Source: Streptomyces sp. A3M-1-3
GTDB taxonomy: Bacteria > Actinomycetota > Actinomycetes > Streptomycetales > Streptomycetaceae
NCBI RefSeq assembly: GCF_024213665.1
Contig: NZ_JANAVP010000013.1
Coordinates: 62,001-126,000 of the forward strand
Length of the DNA: 64,000 bases
Reading direction: 5' to 3'
Both the position numbers and the translations under genes were made by a program. Of the stretch, positions 7,591-16,035 are shown one piece after another. Within the stretch, counting starts at the first letter, position 1; each line of letters begins with the position of its first letter. The notes under the pieces were generated by a model. It was not told the origin of the DNA and did no database searches. It worked only from the letters and a program-made list of their open reading frames with translations.

Positions 7591-8988
7591 TCACGAGCGG
7601 CCGGCGGACGGGTCCGCGGGGTCCGATGGAGGCGTGCCGGCTTCGAGCATCGCCTCCCGGTCGACGATCTTCACCCGCTCGCGTCCCTCGGCCGCTCCGA
7701 GCGCGCGCTCCGACTCGTCCAGGCGGTGCCATCCGTCCCACGTCGTGTAACGGACGCCCTTGCCGTCCAGGTGAGCGACAATCGCGTCCTCACCCGGGGC
7801 GGCGGGGGTTCGGAGGCGGTCGTTGCGGTGATCGTCGAGCAGGCAGGCGACGGTCTCGTTCGCGTCGCCCTTCGTGTGGCCGATGAGCCCGACCGGACCG
7901 CGCTTGATCCAGCCCGTCACGTACGTGGACCGCAGGTGCTCGCCGCCTTCGATCACGCGTCCGGCCTCGTGCGGGACGGTTCCGGTGAGGAAGTCGAAGG
8001 GCAGCTTGGCCAGCTCGCAGGACAGGTAGCCGACGGCACGGTAGACGGACTGGACGTCCCAGGTGCGCATCTCGCCCGTGCCGGCGACGTTGCCGGTGCC
8101 GTCGAGCCGCGTGCGCTCGGTACGCAGCCCGGTGACCCGGCCGTCCTCGCCGAGGATCTCGGTCGGGGACTCGAAGAAGTGCAGGAAGAGCTTGTGGGGC
8201 CGGTCGCCCGGATCCCGGATGGCCCAGTTCTCCAGAGTCGAGGCGACCATGTGCGCCTGCTTGTTGGCGCGCCGCGTGGCGGTGCTGCCCTCGTCGTAGT
8301 CGATGTCCTCGGGGTCGACGATGACTTCGATGGTGGGGGAGTGGTCGAGCTCGCGCAGCTCCATCGGGCTGAACTTGGCCTGCGCGGGGCCGCGTCGGCC
8401 GAATACGTGGACTTCGACGGCCTGGTTGGCGGCCAGACCCTCGTACACGTTCGGGGGAATCTCGGTCGAGAGCAGTTCGTCGGCGGTCTTCGCGAGAATG
8501 CGGGCCACGTCCAGGGCCACGTTCCCGACCCCCAGCACGGCCACCTTCCGCGCGTGCAGCGGCCAGGTGCGGGGCACATCGGGGTGGCCGTCGTACCACG
8601 ACACGAAGTCGGCGGCTCCGAAGGAGCCTTCGAGGTCGATGCCGGGGATGTCCAGAGCCCGGTCTGCGTCGGCGCCGGTCGAGAAGACGACGGCGTCGTA
8701 GAACTCGTGGAGATCGTCGAGGCTGACGTCGTTCGGGTAGTCGACGTTTCCGAACAGGCGTATCTGCGGCTTGTCGAGGACCTGGTGGAGAGCCGTGACG
8801 ATGCCCTTGATACGCGGGTGGTCGGGCGCGACGCCGTAGCGGATCAGGCCGAACGGGGCGGGCATCCGCTCGAACAGGTCGATGGACACGCCGGGATCGG
8901 CGGCGGCTTCGGACTTCAGCAGCGCATCGGCGGCGTAGATTCCGGCGGGGCCGGCTCCGACGATCGCGACCCGCAGGGGTCGGGGCAT
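7591..8988 (-). CDS. fprA: FAD-dependent ferredoxin-NADP+ reductase (FprA type)
   Basis: This 465-residue adrenodoxin-reductase-type flavoprotein transfers electrons between NADPH and ferredoxin, probably feeding cytochromes P450 or other ferredoxin-dependent enzymes. The FAD-binding Rossmann motif GAGPAG is at 11-16. FGLIRYGVAPDHP is at 46-58, and the NADPH-binding GVGNVALD is at 153-160. The C-terminal GWIKRGPVGLIGHTKGDA segment is typical. The length agrees with mycobacterial FprA (about 456). The ATG at 8988 is preferred to the longer frame because the dinucleotide fold starts directly after it. No ferredoxin gene is adjacent. It is divergent from a TetR gene that may control it. Confidence 0.9.
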   Translation of the reverse strand: MPRPLRVAIVGAGPAGIYAADALLKSEAAADPGVSIDLFERMPAPFGLIRYGVAPDHPRIKGIVTALHQVLDKPQIRLFGNVDYPNDVSLDDLHEFYDAVVFSTGADADRALDIPGIDLEGSFGAADFVSWYDGHPDVPRTWPLHARKVAVLGVGNVALDVARILAKTADELLSTEIPPNVYEGLAANQAVEVHVFGRRGPAQAKFSPMELRELDHSPTIEVIVDPEDIDYDEGSTATRRANKQAHMVASTLENWAIRDPGDRPHKLFLHFFESPTEILGEDGRVTGLRTERTRLDGTGNVAGTGEMRTWDVQSVYRAVGYLSCELAKLPFDFLTGTVPHEAGRVIEGGEHLRSTYVTGWIKRGPVGLIGHTKGDANETVACLLDDHRNDRLRTPAAPGEDAIVAHLDGKGVRYTTWDGWHRLDESERALGAAEGRERVKIVDREAMLEAGTPPSDPADPSAGRS

Positions 8989-9071
8989 GGAAAGGTTCCC
9001 TTCGAGCGGGTCACAACTTGTCTCGTACGCCACCCTGGCAAGAGCCATGTGATTGTGGTAGTTCTCTGTCG

Positions 9072-9100
9072 CCTATGAACCCATAAGCGGGACCTATGGG
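9072..9100. promoter_or_regulatory. Candidate TetR operator
   Basis: In the 193-bp gap between the reductase and TetR genes, CCCATA (9080-9085) and TATGGG (9095-9100) form an inverted repeat with a 9-bp spacer. A further CCTATG lies at 9072-9077. Spacing and symmetry fit a TetR-dimer site. Confidence 0.4.
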
Positions 9101-9181
9101 CGGGCGCTCCCCTGGACCCAGTCGTGCTTGCAGGTGATGTACTCTGCCCGCAGTGATTCACTGCTGGTGGGGAGCCCCTTC

Positions 9182-9772
9182 GTGCGACAGAACCCGGCCC
9201 GGCGTACCGCGCTGCTCGACGCGGCCATCGAAGTCCTCGCCCGAGAGGGCTCCAGGGGCCTGACCCTGCGCGCGGTCGACGGCGAGGCGGGTGTGCCCAC
9301 CGGCACGACGTCCAACTACTTCGCCAACCGCGCCGAACTGCTGGCGCAGGTCATGCACCGTACCCGCGAACGGCTGACCCCGGACGAGACCGAGCTCGCC
9401 GACACCATGCAGGCGCCGCCGTCCGCGGAGATGACAGCGACCCTGCTGCACCAGCTCGTCGACCGCATGCGCCGGGAACGCAGTACGCACCTGGCCATGC
9501 TGGAGCTGCGCCTGGAGGCCACCCGCCGCCCCGAACTGCACGCCGAACTGACACGGTTCTTCAGTGACCAGCTCGACGGCAACATCCGCTTCCACCTCGA
9601 CGCGGGCCTGCCCGGCGACCGCACCGGCGTCGTGCTGCTCTATCTCGCCATGCTCGGCCTGATCGTGGACGACCTCACCGCACCCGATCTCCTGGCCCCG
9701 TACCCGCTCGACGACCTGATCGCCACCATGGTGGAACGACTCCTGCCGACGTACACCCCCAAGGCGCCATGA
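9182..9772 (+). CDS. TetR/AcrR family transcriptional regulator
   Basis: The protein is 196 residues. The N-terminal DNA-binding domain spans about 5-50 (RRTALLDAAIEVLAREGSRG, VDGEAGVPTGTTSNYFANRAELL), and a helical ligand domain follows. The GTG at 9182 is chosen because GGGGAG lies about 7 nt upstream and the HTH starts at once. Earlier in-frame ATG and TTG codons lack a ribosome site. It is divergent from the ferredoxin reductase gene, with an inverted repeat in the gap, so autoregulation and control of the reductase are likely. The ligand is unknown. Confidence 0.88.
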   Translation: MRQNPARRTALLDAAIEVLAREGSRGLTLRAVDGEAGVPTGTTSNYFANRAELLAQVMHRTRERLTPDETELADTMQAPPSAEMTATLLHQLVDRMRRERSTHLAMLELRLEATRRPELHAELTRFFSDQLDGNIRFHLDAGLPGDRTGVVLLYLAMLGLIVDDLTAPDLLAPYPLDDLIATMVERLLPTYTPKAP

Positions 9773-9774
9773 GC

Positions 9775-9797
9775 ACCGGCCGCTCGACCCGGCCGGT
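9775..9797. terminator. Short hairpin between convergent genes
   Basis: ACCGGCC (9775-9781) and GGCCGGT (9791-9797) form a 7-bp stem with a 9-nt loop. It sits between the TetR stop and the stop of the phospholipase D gene and may end both transcripts. Confidence 0.45.
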
Positions 9798-11026
9798 CAG
9801 AGGAACCGGCGGATCGGGAACACGGCGACCTCCCGGGCCCGCTGCACGACCGAGCGCCGCTTCCAGCGGCCCGCCGTGATCTGCTCGCTCACCGCCACAT
9901 CGTCCTCGAAGTGGCGGTCGAGGACTGCGGTGAACTCCTCGTCCAGGACCGCGAGCATGACCTCCTCGTCGTGGTCGAGGGAGCGGCGGTTGAAGTTGGT
10001 CGAGCCGATCAGCGCCGCGGTCCGGTCCACCGTGATGACCTTGGCGTGCATCATCGTCGGCTGGTACTGGAAGATCTTCACGCCGCAGGCGGTGAGATCC
10101 TCGTAGAAGTGCTGGCCCGCCAACTGGCAGACCCGCTTGTCCGTGTGCGGCCCCGGCAGCAGGATCTCCACCGTGACCCCGCGCCGCGCGGTCGCGCAGA
10201 GCAACTCGATGAAGTACGCGTCAGGCGCGAAGTAGGCCGTGGCGAGGCGCACCCGCTCCTCGGCCGACTCCAGCAGCACCCGGATCAGGGTCTGCATGTC
10301 CTGCCAGCCGAAACTCGCCGAGCCGCGCACCACCTGCACGATCGCACCGCCCTGCGGACGGTGCCCGATGAAACGGTCACGGTCGTCGAAGAGTTCCTCG
10401 TGGCACTCGGCCCAGTTCTGCGCGAACGCGGCGGCGATCCCGTCGACGGCCGGGCCGCTCACCTGTACATGCGTGTCCCGCCACTCGTGCTCGTTACGGG
10501 CATTGCCGCACCACTCCTCGGCGATCCCCACCCCGCCGGTGAACGCCACGCTCTCGTCCACCACCAGCACCTTGCGGTGGCAGCGATGGTTCTGCTTGAA
10601 CGGGGACAGATACAGCGGCTTGCGGAACCACGCCACCTGCACCCCGGCCCGCTCCATGGCCCGCAGCTGCTCCTTCTCGATCAGCCGGCTGCCGAATCCG
10701 TCCAGCAGCAGCCGCACCCGCACCCCCTTGAGGGCGCGATCGGCCAGCGCCTCGGCGAACTGGCGGGCAACGTCTCCACGCCAGTACACGAACGTCATCA
10801 TGTCCACCGTGTGCTCCGCCGAGCGGATGGCGGCCAGCATCGCGGCGAAGATCTCGTCCCCGTTACGCAACGGAACCAGGGCGTTGCCCTCGGTCGCGGC
10901 AATCCCGATCAACCGCTCCAGACGACGGCGTATGCGCGCCGCACGGTCCTCGAAGGACGCCGACGCCCCGTGCTGCTCACCGGGCGTCTGCGGGCTCCGC
11001 GCGGGCGGATTGTGCGTGCTCGTCAT
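9797..11026 (-). CDS. Phospholipase D-family / cardiolipin synthase-like enzyme
   Basis: This 409-residue enzyme has two HKD motifs: His150-Lys152-Asp157 (HRKVLVVDESVAFTGG) and His327-Lys329-Asp334 (HAKVITVDRTAALIGSTNFN). Each is followed by the usual GG/GSxN segment. The arrangement matches cardiolipin synthases that join phosphatidyl groups, but there are no N-terminal membrane helices, so a soluble ClsB-like form or another phosphodiesterase is possible. The ATG at 11026 has AGGTGA upstream. Earlier codons in the frame read as Arg/Ser/Gly-rich noise. The 5' end faces a divergent methyltransferase gene 139 bp away. Confidence 0.87.
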   Translation of the reverse strand: MTSTHNPPARSPQTPGEQHGASASFEDRAARIRRRLERLIGIAATEGNALVPLRNGDEIFAAMLAAIRSAEHTVDMMTFVYWRGDVARQFAEALADRALKGVRVRLLLDGFGSRLIEKEQLRAMERAGVQVAWFRKPLYLSPFKQNHRCHRKVLVVDESVAFTGGVGIAEEWCGNARNEHEWRDTHVQVSGPAVDGIAAAFAQNWAECHEELFDDRDRFIGHRPQGGAIVQVVRGSASFGWQDMQTLIRVLLESAEERVRLATAYFAPDAYFIELLCATARRGVTVEILLPGPHTDKRVCQLAGQHFYEDLTACGVKIFQYQPTMMHAKVITVDRTAALIGSTNFNRRSLDHDEEVMLAVLDEEFTAVLDRHFEDDVAVSEQITAGRWKRRSVVQRAREVAVFPIRRFL

Positions 11027-11165
11027 GGCGTCACCTGGGCTCGGGGTGGTGGACCGGCTGGGGCTCCCGGTGCCCGCTCCGGCGACCGGCACCAGCAGTC
11101 GTGAACGGGATCCTAGCCCGCGCAACCGCACGTGCATGCGAGCCGGGGCGGCTACGCTGTCTGCG

Positions 11166-11894
11166 ATGTTCACCCCGCTCGGCCCCACCCTCCGCGAGCT
11201 CGCGGTCCAGGCGCTCTCCTCCATCGAGCGCGGCTACGACCTGCTCGCGCCGAAGTTCGACCAGACGCCGTTCCGGACCCCGGACCATGTACTGGACGCT
11301 GTCGCGCGTGCTCTCCGGGCGCTCGGGCCGTTCGACACCGGACTGGATGTCTGCTGCGGTACCGGCGCCGGCGTAGGAGTGCTGCGGCAGGTGTGCCGGG
11401 AGCGCGTCACCGGAGTCGACTTCAGCGCGGGCATGCTCGCCGCCGGCCGGTCCGCTCTGCCGGAGAGCGCCGATGCGCCGGTGGTGGACTGGGTACGGGC
11501 CGATGCCCGTGCCCTCCCCTTCGCACCGGTCTTCGATCTGGCCCTGAGCCTGGGGGCGTTCGGCCACTTCCTGCCGAAGGAGCGGCCCGTACTGTTCGCC
11601 CAGGTCCACGCGTCGCTCCGACCGGGCGGCCTGTTCGTCTTCCCTGTCGGAGCCCCGCCTCGGGCCGGCTCGCCGGTCTACTGGGCGATGTTGGGCTTCG
11701 ATGCGGCGATGCGCGTACGCAATGCGCTGTGGCGTCCGCGCTTCGTCATGTACTACCGCACGTTCCGGCTCCCGGACGTACTGCCCGAGCTGGAGCGAGC
11801 CGGGTTCGAGGTGGAGCTGCTGCCCCTGACCGAGCTCGGCCGGCGTCCGGACGGCAGCCCTCGCTGCCGCCTCGTGGTGGCTCGGCGCACGTGA
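11166..11894 (+). CDS. Class I SAM-dependent methyltransferase
   Basis: This 242-residue protein has motif I LDVCCGTGAGVG at about 60-71 and an acidic motif II at VTGVDFSAGML. Motif III/IV is ADARALPFAPVFDLALSLGAFGHF, and post-motif LRPGGLFVFP follows. The substrate cannot be told from the sequence. The ATG at 11166 precedes a plausible N-terminal helix. The gene is divergent from the phospholipase D-like gene and convergent with the DUF4360 gene. Confidence 0.85.
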   Translation: MFTPLGPTLRELAVQALSSIERGYDLLAPKFDQTPFRTPDHVLDAVARALRALGPFDTGLDVCCGTGAGVGVLRQVCRERVTGVDFSAGMLAAGRSALPESADAPVVDWVRADARALPFAPVFDLALSLGAFGHFLPKERPVLFAQVHASLRPGGLFVFPVGAPPRAGSPVYWAMLGFDAAMRVRNALWRPRFVMYYRTFRLPDVLPELERAGFEVELLPLTELGRRPDGSPRCRLVVARRT

Positions 11895-11940
11895 GCCCCA
11901 CCCCGCACTCACGTGCACCGAATTACGGCCCGTTCATGCG

Positions 11941-12594
11941 TTATGCCGGGTCGGGGCATTCCTTCCACGCAAGGTGGTAGATGGTGCTGATACCGGCGTC
12001 CGTCGAGTCCATTGTCATGAAGCTCGTCGTCTTCTTCGGATCGGATGTGCCGGCGCTGACGCGCAGTTCGGTGTTGATGTTGAAGTTGCGCTTCTCGCCA
12101 CACGGCGCCCACACGAGCGCGGCGACCTCGGTCTCGTCGGAGGCCTGCCAGTTGTCGTTGTACGGGCCCTTGAACGGGTGCGTTTTGTGGACCGTCTGCG
12201 GCATCCCCTGGAAGTAGTAGTTCGCCCTCTCCTGGGCCGTTGCGCCTTTCTCCAGGTACGCGTATCCGCGGTAGTCCGCCCTTGCGATGGCGTACGTGAA
12301 GCCCTGCGGAACGTGGACGCGGAGATTGAGCTGGCAGTTCTTCCGGAAGTCGGTCGGCGAGGCGCCGACGCCCACCTGGGCGAGGTACTCGCTGTACGTC
12401 ACGGTGAACGCGGTGTTGTCGGGCGCGACGGCGACGGCGGCGGTCCCCTCGGGACACCCCGATCCGTTGACGGTCGCGAGTTCGATCACGATCTTGTCGG
12501 GCGGCGCCACGATGGTCGAGGGTGAGCTCTGCGCGGACGTTGCCGAGATGAATAACGCCGCGATCGCGCCGCCGACAGTCAGAGTTCTGCGCAT
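11941..12594 (-). CDS. DUF4360 domain secreted protein
   Basis: This 217-residue protein has a Sec signal peptide at about 1-23 (RRTLTVGGAIAALFISATSAQS). The DUF4360 body includes VNGSGCPEGTAAVAVAPDNTAF and four cysteines (GSGC, KNC, PCGEKR, KECPDP) that could form two disulfides. The family is common in actinomycetes and fungi, secreted, and of unknown function. The ATG at 12594 has GGAGAA 6 nt upstream, and earlier codons are not signal-like. Confidence 0.87.
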   Translation of the reverse strand: MRRTLTVGGAIAALFISATSAQSSPSTIVAPPDKIVIELATVNGSGCPEGTAAVAVAPDNTAFTVTYSEYLAQVGVGASPTDFRKNCQLNLRVHVPQGFTYAIARADYRGYAYLEKGATAQERANYYFQGMPQTVHKTHPFKGPYNDNWQASDETEVAALVWAPCGEKRNFNINTELRVSAGTSDPKKTTSFMTMDSTDAGISTIYHLAWKECPDPA

Positions 12595-12819
12595 GGATGT
12601 TCTCCATTGGACGGAAGTGGAGGAAATGCGGGGGACTTGCCGAGATGGCGCGCATATCTCAGCACTACGCAACCACGTTGTGAAGAGGGCCCAGCCGGGA
12701 ATAGCGGCGCGGACGCCTCCACGCGGCGTGATCCGGCCGAATCCGTGAACGGCCGGAACGGGTCTCGAAAGAGCCCGGAATTCTCAGGAGGACATGCGCA
12801 CCGCATGCGCCTGGAGAAC

Positions 12820-13130
12820 GTGGAGCAGAACGTCCCGCCGCCGTCCGCGGCCCGCCGCATATCGGTGAATCCCCGGTCCCAGTAGGGCGCGGTGGCGAAT
12901 CCGGTGGCCGACGCGTCGGCGCGGACGGACTCGATCACGGCGAGGCCGGCGGTGTCCGGTCGGCGTACGCCGTCCATGGACGGACCACCGCATCGTCAAA
13001 TCCGGCCGCTGCCGGCAGCGGGAGCAGCTGACGCACGATCAGCGCGTTTCCGCCGCCGGCGGGCCGGCAGCCGCATCTGGCGCTGCCGGGTGGGGGAACG
13101 CCGCCTCGTCCCGTGGCCAGGCGCACCGTC
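12820..13130 (-). pseudogene. Frameshifted unidentified remnant
   Basis: Two minus-strand segments in different frames look protein-like: ALIVRQLLPLPAAAGFDDAV (about 12975-13050) and AVIESVRADASATGFATAPY (about 12850-12950). They sit between shadow-like sequence without a proper start. I read them as one gene broken by a frameshift near 12970, but I cannot name it. The neighbouring 12595-12820 stretch holds nothing I recognise. Confidence 0.3.
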
Positions 13131-13177
13131 CGACCATGCTCCGGGGGTGGGCGGTCCGACTGGCCAGCCCGGCAGCT

Positions 13178-13620
13178 GCGGCCGCGCCATCGCGGACGGC
13201 CGCCTCCCGGACCCTCGCCGGCGACCTGCGCGTATCCCGAGGCGCGGTCACCGAGGCCTACCCGCGCGCCTGATCGAGGACGGACACGCCGTCGCGCGCG
13301 GGCGCACCGGTAGCGGCGCAGGAACGTGTTCCGGCCGCCCGGCCGCAGCTGCCCGGGCCGTTCGCCTCCGCTTCCGGTGCCGGCATCTTCGACGCGATCC
13401 GAGCGGTACCGGCCCGGATCGACCGCGCGGTCGCCAACCGGCCGGCCCGCAACCGCGGCATCAGGGTGGACCCGCCATGCCGGGCGACTTCAGCGGAGGC
13501 ATGGCAATTCCGGGCGAGGTTCTGCGGCGCCTGCCGTGACTGGGTACGCGAGTCCTCGCCGGCCGAGCCCGCGCTGCGCGGGCTGCTCGACGCGCTCCGG
13601 GACGCGGCGGCGACGCCGTA
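13178..13620 (+). pseudogene. Degenerate MocR/GntR-type regulator remnant
   Basis: Three pieces of a GntR winged helix can be read in different frames. They are RAIADGRLP (about 13184-13210), then SRTLAGDLRVSRGAVTEAY (about 13206-13262), then RLIEDGHAVARGRTGSG (about 13266-13316). In an intact MocR/PdxR-type protein these are continuous except for about seven residues missing after RLP. At least two frameshifts are therefore present. The following sequence to the TAA near 13620 is coding-like but not clearly an aminotransferase domain. This should be a dead gene. Confidence 0.55.
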
Positions 13621-13642
13621 ACCGCGACGCGGCGACCCGATG

Positions 13643-14065
13643 TCAGTACGCTGCCGTGAACCGAGGCCGGTGGTGCCTGGGCCGCTCGGCCTCGTCCAAC
13701 AGCGCGACCGCGAGGTCCTCCATGGAGATCGCCGAGCCGCCCTCGGCGTCGACCAGCAACTCGTCAGTCCCCACCCGGTAGTTGCCGGTGCGCTCTCCCG
13801 GCTCCAGCAGGGCGGCCGGGCTCGGATAAGCCCAGTCGACGCCCGTTTCGGTGACGCGGCAGGCGTCGAGTTGCTCATTGCACGCCAGCGCGATGCCGCG
13901 CCGAGCAGCGGGAAAACCCGGGTCGTCGATCACGGTACGTCCGCCGTTGCCGGGTACGGTCAGGCTGCCCGCGCCACGGAATTCGGAGGTGACGAGGTAG
14001 GTGGTCCCCCAAACCATGGGCGCCGGCGCGGTCACCAGGATGATGCCGATTCGATTTCTTAGCAC
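13643..14065 (-). pseudogene. Chimera: EamA transporter start fused to NmrA-like oxidoreductase end
   Basis: This open frame encodes about 140 residues. The first about 28 (RNRIGIILVTAPAPMVWGTT, then YLVTSEF) match the first membrane helix of EamA/DMT-family transporters. From about FRGAGSL onward it matches the C-terminal two-thirds of an NmrA-like NAD(P)H-binding protein (VDWAYPSPAALLEPGERTG, DELLVDAEGGSAISMEDLAV). The nucleotide-binding Rossmann motif and the other transporter helices are missing. A deletion between two neighbouring genes would give this. The GTG at 14065 lies inside the MarR operator region. The product is probably non-functional. Confidence 0.6.
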
Positions 14066-14091
14066 TAAGACAATATATCTCACCACTAAGA
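14058..14091. promoter_or_regulatory. Candidate MarR operator
   Basis: The palindrome CTTAGCACTAAG (14058-14069) contains CACTAAGA, which recurs at 14084-14091. The two copies are 21 bp (two helical turns) apart and flank an AT-rich CAATATAT. It lies just upstream of the MarR gene and over the start of the divergent chimera. This is a likely site for MarR autoregulation. Confidence 0.5.
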
Positions 14092-14110
14092 GATCAGCTA
14101 GGCTGGGCCC

Positions 14111-14608
14111 ATGACCGACCACGTCGACCGTGTGCTGGAGCAGTGGGCCGCCGAGCGCCCCGATCTTGATGCGTCACCCATGGCGGTGATCGGGCGTCTG
14201 AAGCGGCTCTCGCGCCTGATCGACACCGAACTGCGCCGCACCTTCGCCGCCCACGGCCTCGACCCGGCATCCTTCGATGTGCTCGCCACCCTGCGCCGCA
14301 GCGGCCCCCCGTACCGCCTGACCCCCGCCGAGCTGATGCGGACGGCCATGGTCACCTCGGGCGCGATCACCCAGCGCCTGGACCGCCTCGAAGACCGCGG
14401 CCTGGTGTCACGTACCCCCAGCGCAGCGGACGGCCGCGTCGTACACGTCTCGCTCACCGCCGACGGCCGCACACTCATCGACCGCGCCCTGCCCGACCAT
14501 GTCGCCAACGAGAACCGGCTGCTGGGCGCACTCGGCACGAGCGAGCGAGACGCCCTCGCCGACGCCCTGCGGAGTCTGCTCGTATCACTCGGCGACACCA
14601 CGGACTGA
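14111..14608 (+). CDS. MarR family transcriptional regulator
   Basis: The protein is 165 residues. Its winged-helix core runs at about 25-135 (LDPASFDVLATLRRSG, MVTSGAITQRLDRLEDRGLV, SAADGRVVHVSLTADGR), with dimerisation helices at both ends. It is divergent from the EamA/NmrA chimera. In intact relatives such a MarR usually controls the transporter next to it, so this regulator may have lost its main target. A repeated CACTAAGA site precedes the gene. Confidence 0.9.
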   Translation: MTDHVDRVLEQWAAERPDLDASPMAVIGRLKRLSRLIDTELRRTFAAHGLDPASFDVLATLRRSGPPYRLTPAELMRTAMVTSGAITQRLDRLEDRGLVSRTPSAADGRVVHVSLTADGRTLIDRALPDHVANENRLLGALGTSERDALADALRSLLVSLGDTTD

Positions 14609-14707
14609 CCGCTTCGGCAGCCCCGCTCCGCTCCTGCGGCGCGTCGGCCGGTCCGGCGAGATGATGGAGACGACGGGTTCTTCCATCCGCGGAGGGAGCG
14701 GAACGTC

Positions 14708-15070
14708 ATGCTTGAGATGAAGAACGTCAGAGAAGCTGACGAGAGCCGTGATTTCCCCAACGGACATCTCGATGTCGTCAGTCTGCCGGGCATGAACTTC
14801 GGTGTGGCCAAGTTCGAGCCGGGGTGGCGCTGGTCCGAGTCGGTGCGGCCGCTGGCCGGGACGGACAGCTGCCAGTTCTCGCACATCGGCTATGTCGCCG
14901 AGGGGCGCCTGCACGTACTGATGGACGACGGTACGGAGGGCGAGGCGGGCCCGGGCGACCTGTTCGTGTGCTCGCCGGGACACGACGCCTGGGTGGTGGG
15001 GGACGAGCCGGCCCTGGTCTACGACATGGCCGGCGAGATAACGGACTACGCGAAGCCGCAGAACGCCTGA
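14708..15070 (+). CDS. Small cupin domain protein
   Basis: This 120-residue single-domain cupin has a cupin 1-like strand at GWRWSESVRPLAGTDSCQFSH and a cupin 2-like segment at GPGDLFVCSPGHDAWVVGDE. It has no signal peptide. Only some of the usual metal ligands are apparent (His in CQFSH, His in SPGHDA), so an enzymatic role is uncertain. GGAG lies 9 nt upstream of the ATG. It converges with the graspetide maturase gene. Confidence 0.8.
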   Translation: MLEMKNVREADESRDFPNGHLDVVSLPGMNFGVAKFEPGWRWSESVRPLAGTDSCQFSHIGYVAEGRLHVLMDDGTEGEAGPGDLFVCSPGHDAWVVGDEPALVYDMAGEITDYAKPQNA

Positions 15071-15089
15071 GATCTTCGGGTCTAGGGAT

Positions 15090-16019
15090 CTAGGGAGCGG
15101 TGCCGGCGAGCCAGGACGCCACGCTCTCGGCGATGGGCTGCTCGGTGTGGAGCTCGATGAAGCCGAACTGGCCGCCCTGATTGCTTTCGAGGAACCACCA
15201 GGTGCCCTCGGTGTCCTCGGCGAAGTCGAAGGCGCTGTAGGCGAGGCCCGCGAGGCTGGTGTAGTCGCGGACGGCGCGGGTGATGCGGTCGGGTATCGCG
15301 GTGGGCTCCCAGGCGTGCCCGGTCGTGTCGTAGCGGCCGTCGACCTGGCCGGGCGTGGACGCCTTCCGGGCGGCGAAGAGCCGGCCGCCCACGCTGGTCA
15401 GGCGGATGTCGGCCCGCTTGGGTATGTACTGCTGAAGGAGCGTCGGGCCCGCGGTGACGGCCGCGAAGTCGGTGTCCGGCCCGATGCGCGTGGTGGGCAG
15501 GGTGGTCGGCTCGTCGCCGCGGGGCGGGCCGGTCGCGGACTTCACCACGATGTCCCGGTACTGGATGGCGAACTGACGGGCGATCCGCGGGAACGTTGTG
15601 ATCAGCGTGGGCGGTACGGCGAATCCGCAGCGATGGGCGGCGTGCAGCTGCCAGGGCTTGCACCGGGCCTGTGCGGCCGCGCAGGGATGGTTCATCCACC
15701 GCGCGCCGGTCGAGTACAGGGTTCCGTAGAGGGCCTGCCCGGCTTCGGCGGTGAGCCATGCGGACGGGTCGGGAGCATGCGCCGCGGGCTCGCCCGGTCT
15801 GCGGACCCAGATCGAGCGCAGGGCGCTCATGCTCAACAGCCGCCCGCCGACCGTCAGATGGCCGTAGAAGTCGCCGCGGACGTACTCGGCCGACAGGGCG
15901 GCCTCACCGGGAAGATCGGCGGGATCCAGGCGTACCAGCGGGACCCCGCGCTCGTGCAGCTCGGCCACGACCATGTCCGCGGTCACATCCTGCTTGCAGG
16001 TCAGGATCAGCACAGTCAT
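15090..16019 (-). CDS. tgmB: ATP-grasp ribosomal peptide maturase (graspetide synthetase)
   Basis: This 309-residue protein of the SAV_5884-type ATP-grasp maturase family forms side-chain ester or amide cross-links in a precursor peptide. Visible ATP-grasp features include the lysine in RDIVVKSATG, the glycine-containing loop after it, LLQQYIPKRADIRLTSVGG, AFDFAEDTEGTWWFLESNQ and the terminal NQGGQFGFIE. It lies 16 nt downstream of the precursor gene on the same strand. The methyltransferase that often forms the third gene of such clusters is not present on either side. Confidence 0.88.
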   Translation of the reverse strand: MTVLILTCKQDVTADMVVAELHERGVPLVRLDPADLPGEAALSAEYVRGDFYGHLTVGGRLLSMSALRSIWVRRPGEPAAHAPDPSAWLTAEAGQALYGTLYSTGARWMNHPCAAAQARCKPWQLHAAHRCGFAVPPTLITTFPRIARQFAIQYRDIVVKSATGPPRGDEPTTLPTTRIGPDTDFAAVTAGPTLLQQYIPKRADIRLTSVGGRLFAARKASTPGQVDGRYDTTGHAWEPTAIPDRITRAVRDYTSLAGLAYSAFDFAEDTEGTWWFLESNQGGQFGFIELHTEQPIAESVASWLAGTAP

Positions 16020-16035
16020 CGGTGCGGCGGGGCGG

